Shown piece after piece: positions 33,761 to 42,678 of a stretch of 64,000 nucleotides of DNA (the stretch's first letter is position 1; every line of letters begins with the position of its first letter). A program made the translations under genes and the position numbers. Source of the stretch: Stigmatella aurantiaca (GTDB taxonomy: Bacteria; Myxococcota; Myxococcia; Myxococcales; Myxococcaceae); NCBI RefSeq assembly GCF_900109545.1, contig NZ_FOAP01000020.1, positions 62,001 to 126,000 of the forward strand. The letters run 5' to 3'. The notes below the pieces were generated by a model. The model was given only the letters and a program-made list of their open reading frames with translations, was not told the DNA's origin and ran no database searches.

Positions 33761-35488
33761 TCAACCGCGTCGCCGCCATGCACCGAGCATGGGCAGCTCA
33801 CCGGCAAGGTACTGGTCCTTGCAAACCACCCGGCGGACCTTGCCACTGGAGGTCTTCGGCACGGTTCCAGGTGGGACCAGCACGACCCCCGCCGCGGAGA
33901 GGCCATGCTTCGCCGTGATGGCGGCGCGCACGGTCTCGCAGAGCGCCGCGATGCGCGCCTCGGACAGGGCTTCCTCTGCGCCGTCTGGCTTTCGCACCTC
34001 GATGACCACGATGAGATCGGCGTCATCGTTCGTGACGAATGCTGCGGAGCAGCCCCGGCGGATCATCTGGGGCTCGCTGTCCTCGGCCGTCACCTCGATG
34101 TCGCGGGGGAAGTGGTTCTTGCCGCGGATCTTCAGGACTTCCTTGATGCGCCCGGTGATGAAGAGCTCTCCGTCCTGGATGAGCCCCAGATCGCCGGTCC
34201 GCAGGTAGCGCCGGGAGTCCTCTCCCGCGAGCTGGGCGCCAAAGCTCTCCTGGGTCTGTTCGGGATTCTCCCAGTAGCCTCGCGCGACGCTCGGCCCGCG
34301 CGCCCAGATCTCACCCACCTGGCCGTCTTCCAGGGGGGTGCGTGTCTGGGCATCCACGATGAGGATCTCGCTGTCCGCGCCTGCCCGGCCGCAGCCGACC
34401 AGGACATGGGGCTCGCCGCCGCTGCTGGCAGGCGCAGGCCGGACCACGGGGGCCGCGGCCTTGTCTCCCCCGGAGACGAACAGGGTGGACTCCGCCAGGC
34501 CGTAGCACGGGTAGAAGGCCTCCATGCGGAAGCCGCAGCGGGCGAACTTCTTCGCGAAGGCGTTCAGCCCCTCCCAGCGGACCACGTCGGAGCCGACGAA
34601 CGCGACGCTCCAGGAGGAGAGATCCAACGTGTCGAGCGCGCTGTCCGGCACGCTGCGGGTGCACAGGTCGAATGAGAACGCGGGCCCGCCGCTCGTGGTG
34701 GCCTGGAACCGGGTGATGGCCCGCAGCCAGTGGAGGGGCTTCTTCAGGAAATCGAAGGGCGACATGAGCACCACGGGAAAGCCCGCGTACAGCGGCTGCA
34801 GGATGCCGCCGATGAGGCCCATGTCGTGGTACGAGGGCAGCCAGATCACCCCCTGGCTCTGACGGGTGTGCTCGAACCGCTCCTGGATGACGGCCAGGTT
34901 GTGGAGCAGGTTTCCATGGCTCAACGCCACGCCCTTGGGCGCGCCCGTGGACCCCGAGGTGTACTGGAGGAAGGCGAGGGTCTCCTCCGTGGGAGGCCGC
35001 GGGCGCCGGGCCTCCGCCGCCCCGGCCACCGTGTCCGTCGCGAGCCAGACCTTCTCGTCCGCGCCCTCGATGTCGCCCGTCAGCATGCGCGCCAGCTCCA
35101 GCGTCATGGAGTCGCCGAGGATGGCGCGCGGGTTGGCGTTGCGGATGATCCCCATCAGCAGCGGCAGCGCCTTCTCCAGCCGCCCGGGCTCCGGCGGATA
35201 CACGGGCACCGCCACCACCCCCGCGTAGACGCACGCGGCGAACCCGACGAGGAACTCGAGCCCGGGCGGATAGAGCAGCAGCGCCCGCTCACCCACGAGC
35301 TGCGCCTCCACGAGCTGCTGGGCAATGCCCCGCACCCGGCTCAGCAACTGCCCGCTGGTGAGGCTGGCGACGACGCGGTCCCCGTCCTCCACGAAGCGGT
35401 AGAGCTCCAGGTCTGGCTGCTCCCGGCCGCAATGCTCGATGACCTCAGCCAGGGACCTGAACCGCGACAGGTGGCTGTCCGTCTTCAT
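33761..35488 (-). CDS. fatty acyl-AMP ligase (FAAL)
   Basis: The 575-residue adenylation enzyme has the P-loop YTSGSTGAPKG, the FAAL/FadD32-like PSYHDMGLIGG, YLRTGDLG and, near the end, the RGKNHFPRDIE segment with conserved TSSGKVRR Lys. These point to FAAL, which forms acyl-AMP and passes the acyl group to an ACP, not to CoA. The ATG overlaps the stop of the amidohydrolase gene (ATGA). The ACP of this cluster is the likely partner. Confidence 0.9.
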   Translation of the reverse strand: MKTDSHLSRFRSLAEVIEHCGREQPDLELYRFVEDGDRVVASLTSGQLLSRVRGIAQQLVEAQLVGERALLLYPPGLEFLVGFAACVYAGVVAVPVYPPEPGRLEKALPLLMGIIRNANPRAILGDSMTLELARMLTGDIEGADEKVWLATDTVAGAAEARRPRPPTEETLAFLQYTSGSTGAPKGVALSHGNLLHNLAVIQERFEHTRQSQGVIWLPSYHDMGLIGGILQPLYAGFPVVLMSPFDFLKKPLHWLRAITRFQATTSGGPAFSFDLCTRSVPDSALDTLDLSSWSVAFVGSDVVRWEGLNAFAKKFARCGFRMEAFYPCYGLAESTLFVSGGDKAAAPVVRPAPASSGGEPHVLVGCGRAGADSEILIVDAQTRTPLEDGQVGEIWARGPSVARGYWENPEQTQESFGAQLAGEDSRRYLRTGDLGLIQDGELFITGRIKEVLKIRGKNHFPRDIEVTAEDSEPQMIRRGCSAAFVTNDDADLIVVIEVRKPDGAEEALSEARIAALCETVRAAITAKHGLSAAGVVLVPPGTVPKTSSGKVRRVVCKDQYLAGELPMLGAWRRRG

Positions 35489-36459
35489 GTGGGGCGCTCC
35501 GTTTTCGCGGGTCCGAAGAGCTGGGTGGCGTTGTCCCAGAGCACCTTGCGCAGCACATCCTCCGGCAGGTAGCGCTCCAGCTCGCGCATCTCCAGGTCAG
35601 GGTCATACGGCAGGTTGGGGAAGTCGGTGCCGAACAGGAACCGGTCCGGCCGTTCGATCATCTGCGGGACAAGCTGCTCGAGCGCGGGCTTCCAGGGCTC
35701 GGGCAGGCGGGGCTTCCGGCCCTTCTCGTAGCGCGTCATCGAGAGCGGCCGGACGTCCGGCAGCGCCTCTCCGCGCGCCACGCGGTACCCGCCAAACGCC
35801 ATGGCGGTGTCCAGGTAGAGGTTCGGGAACTCGTCGAGCATGTCCAGGTAGAGCTGGACCTCGTCGTACCCGATGTGCGGCACGATGACCTTGAGGTTGG
35901 GCGTGCGCCGCATGGCGCGCAGGAAGCGGGGGACGGCGCACAGCTCGTCGATCTCGCTCTTGTGCGCCTTGCTCTGCGAGACAGGGCCGCAGTGGATCTG
36001 CAGGATCTTTCCCGTCTCCGCGAGTGTGTCGAACACCGGCAGCATGCGGTCATCGTCCGGGGCGATCTTCTGCACGTGGCAGTGAATCTTGATGCCCGAG
36101 AGCTGGAGCTCCCCGAGCGCCCGGCGAAGCTCGGCCTCGAAGCCCTCTTCACCGGGCAGGACGGTGCCGAAGCCGACGAGCCGCCCGGGGTGGGCGGCCA
36201 CCAGCTCCGCCATGAACTCGTTGAGCATGCCCGCCACGCCGGGCTGGTGCGTGTAGCAGAGCCCGACCATGCGCTCGATGCCGTAGCGCTCCAGCAGGCC
36301 GAACGTCTCCTCGGGCGAGGGCTTGTGCCGGATCGGCCAGGAGTTCTCCTCGAACCACTTCCAGATGAAGCGCGCCAGCATGCCGGGAAACAGGTGCACG
36401 TGCACATCGAAGGCGCGCAGGGGGCGGGGAGCTGCGGCGGAGGGGTCTTGCGTGGCCAT
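35485..36459 (-). CDS. amidohydrolase-family metal-dependent hydrolase
   Basis: The 324-residue protein shows FDVHVHLFPG (HxH metal site), IHCHVQ, LQIHCGP, VIVPHIGYDE and FLFGTDFPN (late Asp), the amidohydrolase_2 order (as in aminocarboxymuconate-semialdehyde decarboxylase-type enzymes). Its substrate is unknown. ATG 36459 lies five bases after the desaturase stop. The presence of this enzyme within a lipid cluster is unusual. Confidence 0.8.
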   Translation of the reverse strand: MATQDPSAAAPRPLRAFDVHVHLFPGMLARFIWKWFEENSWPIRHKPSPEETFGLLERYGIERMVGLCYTHQPGVAGMLNEFMAELVAAHPGRLVGFGTVLPGEEGFEAELRRALGELQLSGIKIHCHVQKIAPDDDRMLPVFDTLAETGKILQIHCGPVSQSKAHKSEIDELCAVPRFLRAMRRTPNLKVIVPHIGYDEVQLYLDMLDEFPNLYLDTAMAFGGYRVARGEALPDVRPLSMTRYEKGRKPRLPEPWKPALEQLVPQMIERPDRFLFGTDFPNLPYDPDLEMRELERYLPEDVLRKVLWDNATQLFGPAKTERPT

Positions 36460-36464
36460 GAAGC

Positions 36465-37424
36465 TCAGGTCGTCGCCAGGGGTTTTTTCTTCTTGGCCTC
36501 CACGGAGGCCGTGTTGGGCATGTGCACGTCGCGCGTGAGCCGGAAGAACGCCAGGGCCCGGATGAGCAGGCCCGTCAGGTCCACCTGCCACCAGCGAAGG
36601 GACGTGACGGCGTAGGAGGGGAAGGTGTGGTGGTTGTTGTGCCAGCCGGCGCCGAGCGTGACGATGGCCTGCCAGAACGAGTTGCGGCTGTGGTCCCGGG
36701 TCTCCAGCGGGCTGCGCCCTCCGAGCGCATGGCCCACGGAGTTGACGCTCCAGATGGCGTTGGTGGCCAGGAAGACGCGCACCGTGCCGCCCCAGAGGAA
36801 GCCCAGCAGCACGCCCTGGAGCGAGCCATGGAGGAGGCCGCCGATGGCCGCCGGAATCGCCAGGCCGAGCACCAGCCAGTAGTCGTACATCATGTGGAAC
36901 TTGAAGAGCACCGGGTCCTTGTACAGGTCCATCGCGTACCGGCCCCACTGCTCCGGCCGTGCGCACCGGGCATCCAGGAGCCACCCCACGTGGGCGTGGT
37001 ACAGCCGCCGGAGGCGGCCCGGGTGCTGCGGCCACCAGGGCGAGTGCGGATCGCCCTGCTGGTCCGTGTTCTTGTGGTGGATGCGGTGGATGGCCACCCA
37101 CCAGATGATGGGGCCCACGTACGAGAGGGAGCCGAGCACCGCCAGGGCCAGCTCCACCGCCCGGGGCGCCCGGAAGGACCGGTGCGTGAAGTAGCGGTGG
37201 TACGCCAGCTCCATCCCCAGGATGTTCAGGACGTAGAACACCCCGAGCAGCAGGAAGTCCACCGCCGTGGGCACCGCCAGCCCGCTCCACCACAGGCCGA
37301 GCGCCACCAGCGTCCCCACGACGGGGAAGAGGATGACGAGGCTGTGGCGCAGCAAGGACGACTTGGAAAGCCGCTCATGCCCCCCTGAGCCAGAAAGGGC
37401 CGCGGCCTGAAGGTTCTCGCTCAT
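36465..37424 (-). CDS. membrane fatty acyl desaturase 2
   Basis: The 319-residue integral membrane protein has the three His boxes: HRYFTH, HRIHH and HNNHH. The family uses a di-iron site and oxygen to place double bonds in acyl chains (delta-9 type). About four membrane spans are seen. It resembles the cluster's first desaturase in its boxes and length, consistent with a duplication followed by divergence. In some clusters such enzymes act on acyl-ACP and some are acetylenases. Confidence 0.9.
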   Translation of the reverse strand: MSENLQAAALSGSGGHERLSKSSLLRHSLVILFPVVGTLVALGLWWSGLAVPTAVDFLLLGVFYVLNILGMELAYHRYFTHRSFRAPRAVELALAVLGSLSYVGPIIWWVAIHRIHHKNTDQQGDPHSPWWPQHPGRLRRLYHAHVGWLLDARCARPEQWGRYAMDLYKDPVLFKFHMMYDYWLVLGLAIPAAIGGLLHGSLQGVLLGFLWGGTVRVFLATNAIWSVNSVGHALGGRSPLETRDHSRNSFWQAIVTLGAGWHNNHHTFPSYAVTSLRWWQVDLTGLLIRALAFFRLTRDVHMPNTASVEAKKKKPLATT

Positions 37425-37436
37425 GGGGCACGGGGG

Positions 37437-38321
37437 TCAGTCTTTGCCGAAGCGGTTGGGTTCGATGCGCCGGAAGGTGATGCGGTAGAGGTGGAAGGCG
37501 CCCAGGTCGAACGAGTAGCTCATCGTCCGGTACATCCGCTCGTAGCGCTCGATCACCTCGAGCGGTACCAGCTTCAGCGCCTTCTCGCGGTTGCTGCGCA
37601 GGTTCTCGAACCAGGCCCGCATCGTCTTGACGTAGTCGTGCCGGTCATTGCGCAGGAACTCGACCTCGAAGAGCATCTCGCTGGAGCGGACGATGTCGGC
37701 CAGGTACGGCAGGTCCGACTCGGGGAACACCTCGCGGGCGATGAACAGGTCCTTGTGCTTGCGGTCGCGGGGCACGTCGCCGTAGGCCATGGTCTGCAAG
37801 GACATGCGGCCGCCCGGCTTGAGCAGCTCGTAGCAGCGCTGGAAGTAGCGCCGGTACGCCTCGATCTTGTCCTCGTTGATCTTGGCGAAGTGCTCGAAGG
37901 CGCCCAGCGAGATGATGCCGTCGAACGGCTCGTCCGGCCGGTAGTCCTGCCAGTTCTCCAGCCGCACCTCGATCTGCGGCAGGTTGATGGCCTGGTGGAT
38001 GTACCGCTTCTGCTCTTGGCTGAGCGTGAGGCCCACGACGTTCTGGACGCCGTGGTTCACCACCAGCCGCTTCACCAGCGAGCCCCAGCCGCAGCCGATG
38101 TCCAGCACGCGCTGGGCGCCCTTCGCGCGGATCTGCCCGATGTGGTAGTCCAGCTTGCGGATCTGGGCCTGCTCGTGGGTGTCGCCCTCCTCCCACATCG
38201 CGGACGAGTACGTGCGGGTCTCTTCCTGCGCGAGCGCTAGGAAGTCATTCCCGATGTCGTAGTGGTACTGGATGGATTCTTTCGAGGCGCCCACCTGCGC
38301 CTGTGCACCGCTGGTTGACAT
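37437..38321 (-). CDS. CFA-synthase-type SAM methyltransferase
   Basis: The 294-residue protein shows YHYDIGNDF, RVLDIGCGWGSL (SAM site) and FDGIISLGAFEHF, as in cyclopropane-fatty-acid synthases and mycolic-acid methyltransferases. It would add a methylene (cyclopropane) or methyl group to an unsaturated acyl chain. It lacks the N-terminal domain of E. coli Cfa. An AGGAA site precedes the ATG. It follows the ACP gene by 39 bases. Confidence 0.88.
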   Translation of the reverse strand: MSTSGAQAQVGASKESIQYHYDIGNDFLALAQEETRTYSSAMWEEGDTHEQAQIRKLDYHIGQIRAKGAQRVLDIGCGWGSLVKRLVVNHGVQNVVGLTLSQEQKRYIHQAINLPQIEVRLENWQDYRPDEPFDGIISLGAFEHFAKINEDKIEAYRRYFQRCYELLKPGGRMSLQTMAYGDVPRDRKHKDLFIAREVFPESDLPYLADIVRSSEMLFEVEFLRNDRHDYVKTMRAWFENLRSNREKALKLVPLEVIERYERMYRTMSYSFDLGAFHLYRITFRRIEPNRFGKD

Positions 38322-38360
38322 GGCTCGGTTCCTGTCCCGGTAAGCGAAAGGGAAATGCGC

Positions 38361-38630
38361 TCAGCTCTTGCCCGCATCCAGGTGCTGGGAGAGCGCCTCG
38401 ATGGTGGGGTACTTGTAGGGGAGGCTGGGGGACAGCCGGCGGCCCACGAAGTCCTCCAGGTCGCCGACCATGCGCACGGCCTCCGCGGAATCGAGTCCGA
38501 AGCTGTCGAACGTCTTCTTCGTGTCCACCTCGCCGGGCGAGACGCCCAGCTTCTTGGACAGGTAGAGGCACATCCAGTCACGGCTGCTCGTGGACGGCTG
38601 CTGCTGCTTCGCGGTCGCGGGATTGCTCAA
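38361..38630 (-). CDS. acyl carrier protein
   Basis: The 89-residue protein has the phosphopantetheine site FGLDSAEAVRM, Ser in DSA. A start is not obvious as ATG; TTG 38630 overlaps the desaturase stop (TTGA) and has GGGAGAAACACC upstream, so it is chosen. It is the carrier on which the FAAL would load an acyl chain for desaturation and methylation. Confidence 0.85.
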   Translation of the reverse strand: MSNPATAKQQQPSTSSRDWMCLYLSKKLGVSPGEVDTKKTFDSFGLDSAEAVRMVGDLEDFVGRRLSPSLPYKYPTIEALSQHLDAGKS

Positions 38631-39568
38631 GGTGTTTCTCCCTGGGTCGTCGTCGGTTGGGTGTAGAGTTCTTTGAGGGCAATCATCTCGGGGGTGGGTT
38701 TGCGCACGTCCCAGACCAGCCTGGCCGATTTCAGTCCCCAGACGACCCACCCCCCGAAGTCGATCTGCCACCACTTGAGCCCGGTGTACGCGGAGCTCGG
38801 AAAGGCATGGTGGTTGTTGTGCCAGCCCTGGCCAAAGGTGAACAGCGCCAGCGTGAAGCTGTTCTTGCTGAAGTCCCGGGTCCGGAAATAGGGCTTCCCA
38901 ATCAGGTGGCACAGGGAGTTCAACGACCAGATGCACTGATTGACGAGGAAGATCCGGACCATTCCGCCCCAGAGGAAACCCATCAGGGCGCCGAACAGGC
39001 TGCCGTGCGCGATGCCGCTCACCACGGTGGGAATGAGCAGGCCCAGGAACAGCCATACATAATATTGCAGGTGCATCCGAAGGATCAGGTCATCTTCGTA
39101 GAGATCCCGGACGCGGTCGCGCCAGTTCTCGGGCCGGGTCGAGCCCGCCGTGAAGAGCCAGCCCATGTGGCTGTGGTAGAAGCCCTTCAGGGTGCCCCAG
39201 GCCCCGCCGCCCGACAGCCGGGGCGAGTGGGGATCTCCCTCCAGGTCGCTCAGCGTGTGGTGGCGGCGGTGGATGGCACACCACCAGATCGCCGGGCCAT
39301 GAAAGGCCATGGAGCCCGCCGCGAGCAGGGCCGCGCGCAAGCCCTCATGCGCCTTGAAGGAGCGGTGGGCCAGATGCCGGTGGAATCCTACCTCCAGTCC
39401 AATGACTGTGATGATGTACAGGATTGCCGCCGTGACAAGCTCGGGGGCCGCCGGCGCATGGCCGGACCACCATAAAATTCCTGCCGCAAGGGTTCCCAGG
39501 GTTGGAACGACCGTTACAATGACAGCCAAAATCTGATCGAGTCGAGCGTGCTCGGGGAGGTTCGCCAC
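38627..39568 (-). CDS. membrane fatty acyl desaturase 1
   Basis: The 313-residue protein has the His boxes HRHLAH, HRRHH and HNNHH and about four hydrophobic segments. It begins with GTG, with AAGAGGA six bases upstream, and is the first gene of the cluster, near a strong promoter. It overlaps the ACP start. The substrate is probably acyl-ACP, from the overlap and the ligase downstream. Confidence 0.9.
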   Translation of the reverse strand: MANLPEHARLDQILAVIVTVVPTLGTLAAGILWWSGHAPAAPELVTAAILYIITVIGLEVGFHRHLAHRSFKAHEGLRAALLAAGSMAFHGPAIWWCAIHRRHHTLSDLEGDPHSPRLSGGGAWGTLKGFYHSHMGWLFTAGSTRPENWRDRVRDLYEDDLILRMHLQYYVWLFLGLLIPTVVSGIAHGSLFGALMGFLWGGMVRIFLVNQCIWSLNSLCHLIGKPYFRTRDFSKNSFTLALFTFGQGWHNNHHAFPSSAYTGLKWWQIDFGGWVVWGLKSARLVWDVRKPTPEMIALKELYTQPTTTQGETP

Positions 39569-39588
39569 GGCATTCCTCTTTCAATCGT

Positions 39589-39618
39589 CATATAGGCGAC
39601 GGCTGATTTGGGCGTCAA
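39589..39618 (-). promoter_or_regulatory. sigma70-like promoter for the acyl cluster
   Basis: On the minus strand TTGACG (39618-39613), an 18-base spacer and TATATG (39594-39589) lie about 20 bp before the GTG. The -35 matches consensus at five of six positions, the -10 at four. The leader would be very short. Confidence 0.55.
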
Positions 39619-39851
39619 GCAACGATTCTCGGATGAGCAGCGGTTGCCATTGATGAAATGTGTGGCGTGGCTGGAATCTGAGTGAGGGCACGGTCCACGC
39701 GGCGCACTTGCGGAAACCCTTGCTTCCTGGGCCTTGATTCCAACAGGAATGGGTGGATCTTCCTGCGCGTGCATGCTGGGCAAGCGGGCTGCGCTCCAGG
39801 AAGGCCGCGCGCGGCCCATCTGGTCTGCCTGAGCTTGGTTACAATGTTTGT

Positions 39852-39901
39852 TTGATACACATTGCGCCGTTGATACTTCTTGTTCACGGCACGGCTGATA
39901 C
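39852..39901. repeat. three GATAC direct repeats in a low-GC stretch
   Basis: TTGATAC occurs at 39852-39858 and 39870-39876, and CTGATAC at 39895-39901. These could be sites for a regulator, but no protein is known. Confidence 0.35.
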
Positions 39902-39950
39902 AGGTGTCTTCACATCCGTGATGTCAGGATAACACCCTGAGCGTGTCTGC

Positions 39951-41225
39951 CTAGGCGCCGGAGAAGCGCTCTTCCACGACGAACGGCTCGCAAGGGCGGC
40001 CGTCGAGGTCACGGAAGGCGACATGGCGTTGGATCGCCTTGCGCTGATCGCCGTCCTTGCCGTAGTCGCTGCCGTTGCGCCACACGTGCAGGTACATCGC
40101 ATAGAGGCCGTTGCCCTGGCTCACGAACGCAGGGTGGCCCGGGCCATTCCACTGCCCTCCAAGCGCCGGGCTCTGGCTGTCGATCAAGAGCCGCTCGTCC
40201 CCCACGCTTCCCGCGAGCAGGTCGAGCTTGGCGATGTACGTGCGGTACTCGGAGTTCCCGAAGAAGCCCGCGCTGTAGATGAGGTACGACTGGCCGTTCT
40301 CGGTCACCACGAACTGGCCTTCGATCAGGCCATCATGGTGCGGCCCATTGCTGAGCAGGACCTTCGGCGCGCCCAGCAGCTCGATGCGTCCGTCCGCGTC
40401 CTGCCTGAATTCGTGCGCGAGGATGGGCGTGGGCGCCTTGTGCGTCTGCTGGGTCACCGGGTCCTTCCACTGCAACCCGTTGCCATCCACCTTGGTGAGC
40501 AGGAACGTCCGCTCGCGGCCATCCGGGCCCAGGGCCGCGGCGACGTGGCCGTCGATCATGCCGACAAGAGGGTTCTCGCCCGCGGGGCCCCCGGGATAGC
40601 CGGGCGCCACGTCCTTCACCCGGACGTTGATGTCGAGGAAGCCATGGTCCTTCCACTCGCCATCGATGGCCGAGGCGGTGGCATAGGCGGAGCGCAGGAT
40701 GCCGGCGCGATCCCGGGCGGTGTAGTGCAGCGTGAGCAGCCCGTTGCGCTCGTCAATCTCGGGAGCCCACCGGGCCAGGACGAGATCCCTGGGAAGATCG
40801 GGCGCCAGCGGATCGAGCTCGCCCCCATTCCACCACGCGGGGAGCTTGCCCTCGGGGAAGATGGCGCGGTGCTGGCCGTCCACCGTGTGCGGCACCCAGG
40901 TGCCATTCACGAGGCGGTACAGCCGGAAGGCGAAGGGCTGATCGTTGGTGGTTGCAATCAGCCAGAGGCCCGCGGTGCGCGCGCCACCCGGGCTCTTCGC
41001 CGTCAGCCGCAGCACGAACGGATCGGGCATGGGCTCGTGCAGGAGCGGCTCGGGAACGCGCTGCAGGTTCGCGACGATGTCTTGGAGCGTGCGCGATTCC
41101 CCGGGCGGAACCTCAAAGAGGCTCGCCGGGTCCTGCACGGTGTTGCCACGGAGGCGGTTGGGCTCGAGCCGCTGGACACCCGGGGTGGCGGCAGGGGAGG
41201 ACTGGGAGTCGGAGGGAGAGCTCAT
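39951..41225 (-). CDS. GH43-like glycosidase, probably cytoplasmic
   Basis: The 424-residue protein has the five-blade propeller markers: DPFVLRL (base Asp), ARWAPEIDE, GMIDGHVAAALG and EGQFVV with YLIYSAGFFGNSEYRTYIAKL (general acid Glu region), fitting GH43/GH62-like enzymes. No signal peptide is seen, so it should act in the cytoplasm, cutting sugar that the upstream ABC importer brings in. It is the last gene of that operon, after two hairpins. Confidence 0.75.
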   Translation of the reverse strand: MSSPSDSQSSPAATPGVQRLEPNRLRGNTVQDPASLFEVPPGESRTLQDIVANLQRVPEPLLHEPMPDPFVLRLTAKSPGGARTAGLWLIATTNDQPFAFRLYRLVNGTWVPHTVDGQHRAIFPEGKLPAWWNGGELDPLAPDLPRDLVLARWAPEIDERNGLLTLHYTARDRAGILRSAYATASAIDGEWKDHGFLDINVRVKDVAPGYPGGPAGENPLVGMIDGHVAAALGPDGRERTFLLTKVDGNGLQWKDPVTQQTHKAPTPILAHEFRQDADGRIELLGAPKVLLSNGPHHDGLIEGQFVVTENGQSYLIYSAGFFGNSEYRTYIAKLDLLAGSVGDERLLIDSQSPALGGQWNGPGHPAFVSQGNGLYAMYLHVWRNGSDYGKDGDQRKAIQRHVAFRDLDGRPCEPFVVEERFSGA

Positions 41226-41275
41226 TCGAGCGCGCAACGCTACAGGACGCTCGCTCCGGGGTTCCAGCCTGGAAA

Positions 41276-41322
41276 CCAGGAGGCCCTGCCTCCTGGCTCC
41301 CAGGGCATCCGGGCAAGCCCGG
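41276..41322 (-). terminator. two hairpins between the binding-protein and GH43 genes
   Basis: CCAGGAGG/CCTCCTGG (41276-41283, 41289-41296) and CCGGGC/GCCCGG (41309-41314, 41317-41322) are perfect inverted repeats in the 104-bp gap. They may attenuate or protect the mRNA 3' of the binding-protein gene, as is common in ABC operons. Confidence 0.55.
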
Positions 41323-41329
41323 GGCTGGG

Positions 41330-42646
41330 TTACTTGCGGGCGCGGCGCAGGATTTGCGTCGCCCGGCGCTGAGCGTCGGACAGGGCCTGATCCGGCTTCT
41401 TGTTGACCAGCCAGGTCGAGTTCACCTCGTTCACCAGCAGGTCCAGGATGGCGCGCTGGTTCTCGATGGCTGGCACCGCCTTGGCGATGGTGGCCGTGCG
41501 GGTGTACTCCGACCGGTGCGGCAGCGCCTGCATCTCGGCGCTCTTGAGCACCGAGGTGCGCACCGGCAGGTGCCCGGTGCGGGCCCACTGGAAGTTGTTG
41601 TCATTCAGGAACTTGAGGAAGGCCAGGGCCGCCTTCTGCTTCGCCGGATCCGGCTTCGGCTGCTTCGGTAGGACCCACAGGTGGCTGTCGGACCAGACGG
41701 CTTCCTGGCCGTAGAGGGCCGGAATGTCGCGCACGGCGTACTTCTTGAGGGCGGTCTTCGGATCCTTGGACTGCGCCTCGTAGGTGTCCACGCCCCAGGT
41801 GCCGTTGATGAGCACCGCCGCCTCGCCGCCGATGAAGGCCTGCTGCGCGCTGGCATAGTCGTGCTTGCTGCTGGCATGGCCTGCGGCGTAGAGCGAGTGG
41901 AGCAGGCGCAAGGCCTCCTTGCTCTCCTTCGACTCCAGCTGGGCCTTCTTCTCGGCGTCGATGATGTTGCCGCCCTGCTGCCACACCCAGGTCAGGTATT
42001 GCCAGGACGGCATCGGGTCGGCCGAGGAGGGGATGGCGAAGTACATCTTGCCGGTCTTGGCCTTCATCGTCTGGGCGTGTTGCATCAGCTCGGCGGGGCT
42101 GGTGGGCATCTTCGGCTGGCCCTTGGCATCGACGAGCCCCGCCTTGACGAACAGGTCCACGTTGACGTGCCACACGAGCGCGTGCAGGTCGAACGGCAAG
42201 GCCCACATCTCGCCATTGGCGGTGACCGCGTCGCGCGCCACCGGCAGGAAGTCGGCGGCGTCGATGCCGGCCGTGGTGAAGCTCTTGCCGAGCGGCTGGA
42301 CGAGCCCGCGCGTCAGGTAGTTCGGCAGGACGCTGCGGTGCATGACGGCGATGTCGGGCGGGGTGCCGCCAGCGATGGTGGAGCTCAGGCGGTCGTAATA
42401 GACGCCCCACTCGATCGACTGGGTCTTGACGGTGATGCCCTCCTTGTTCTCCGCGTTGAACTTGTTGGTCAGCACCTGGATGATTCCGCACTCGCCGACC
42501 GCCTTCGACAGATCGGTGACGTTGCCGTACTCATCGCTGCAGCCGCCGAAGAAGCGGAACAGCGTGATCTCCGTGGCGGATGCCGGGGTGGCGCCCAGGG
42601 TCACGGCCAGCAGCATCGCGGCCGGGAGCAGTGCCTTCATCTTCAT
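41330..42646 (-). CDS. carbohydrate ABC transporter substrate-binding protein
   Basis: The 438-residue protein has a signal peptide (cut near ASA-TE) and the group-1 binding-protein pattern: VLTNKFNAENKEGITVK, GGTPPDIAVMHR and DFLPVARDAVTANGEMWALPF, with LINGTWGVDTY. It is similar to multiple-sugar or oligosaccharide binders. The specific sugar is not deducible. Gene order (ATPase, two permeases, binder) is read from the minus strand. Confidence 0.88.
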   Translation of the reverse strand: MKMKALLPAAMLLAVTLGATPASATEITLFRFFGGCSDEYGNVTDLSKAVGECGIIQVLTNKFNAENKEGITVKTQSIEWGVYYDRLSSTIAGGTPPDIAVMHRSVLPNYLTRGLVQPLGKSFTTAGIDAADFLPVARDAVTANGEMWALPFDLHALVWHVNVDLFVKAGLVDAKGQPKMPTSPAELMQHAQTMKAKTGKMYFAIPSSADPMPSWQYLTWVWQQGGNIIDAEKKAQLESKESKEALRLLHSLYAAGHASSKHDYASAQQAFIGGEAAVLINGTWGVDTYEAQSKDPKTALKKYAVRDIPALYGQEAVWSDSHLWVLPKQPKPDPAKQKAALAFLKFLNDNNFQWARTGHLPVRTSVLKSAEMQALPHRSEYTRTATIAKAVPAIENQRAILDLLVNEVNSTWLVNKKPDQALSDAQRRATQILRRARK

Positions 42647-42678
42647 GGATCTTCCCTCCTCTTGCGGGTGGTACGAGG

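Larger units (their letters stand above)
39569..39950. other. 382-bp intergenic region upstream of the acyl cluster
   Basis: This region separates the GH43 gene (minus) from the acyl cluster (minus). It contains a sigma70-like promoter near its left end and a low-GC stretch (about 39835-39940) with three GATAC repeats. The ORF at 39615-39887 shows no family and is not called. Confidence 0.5.

Noticed and set aside
39615-39887. 90-residue minus-strand ORF in the gap before the acyl cluster
   Set aside because: No ribosome site or family; the region reads better as regulatory DNA.
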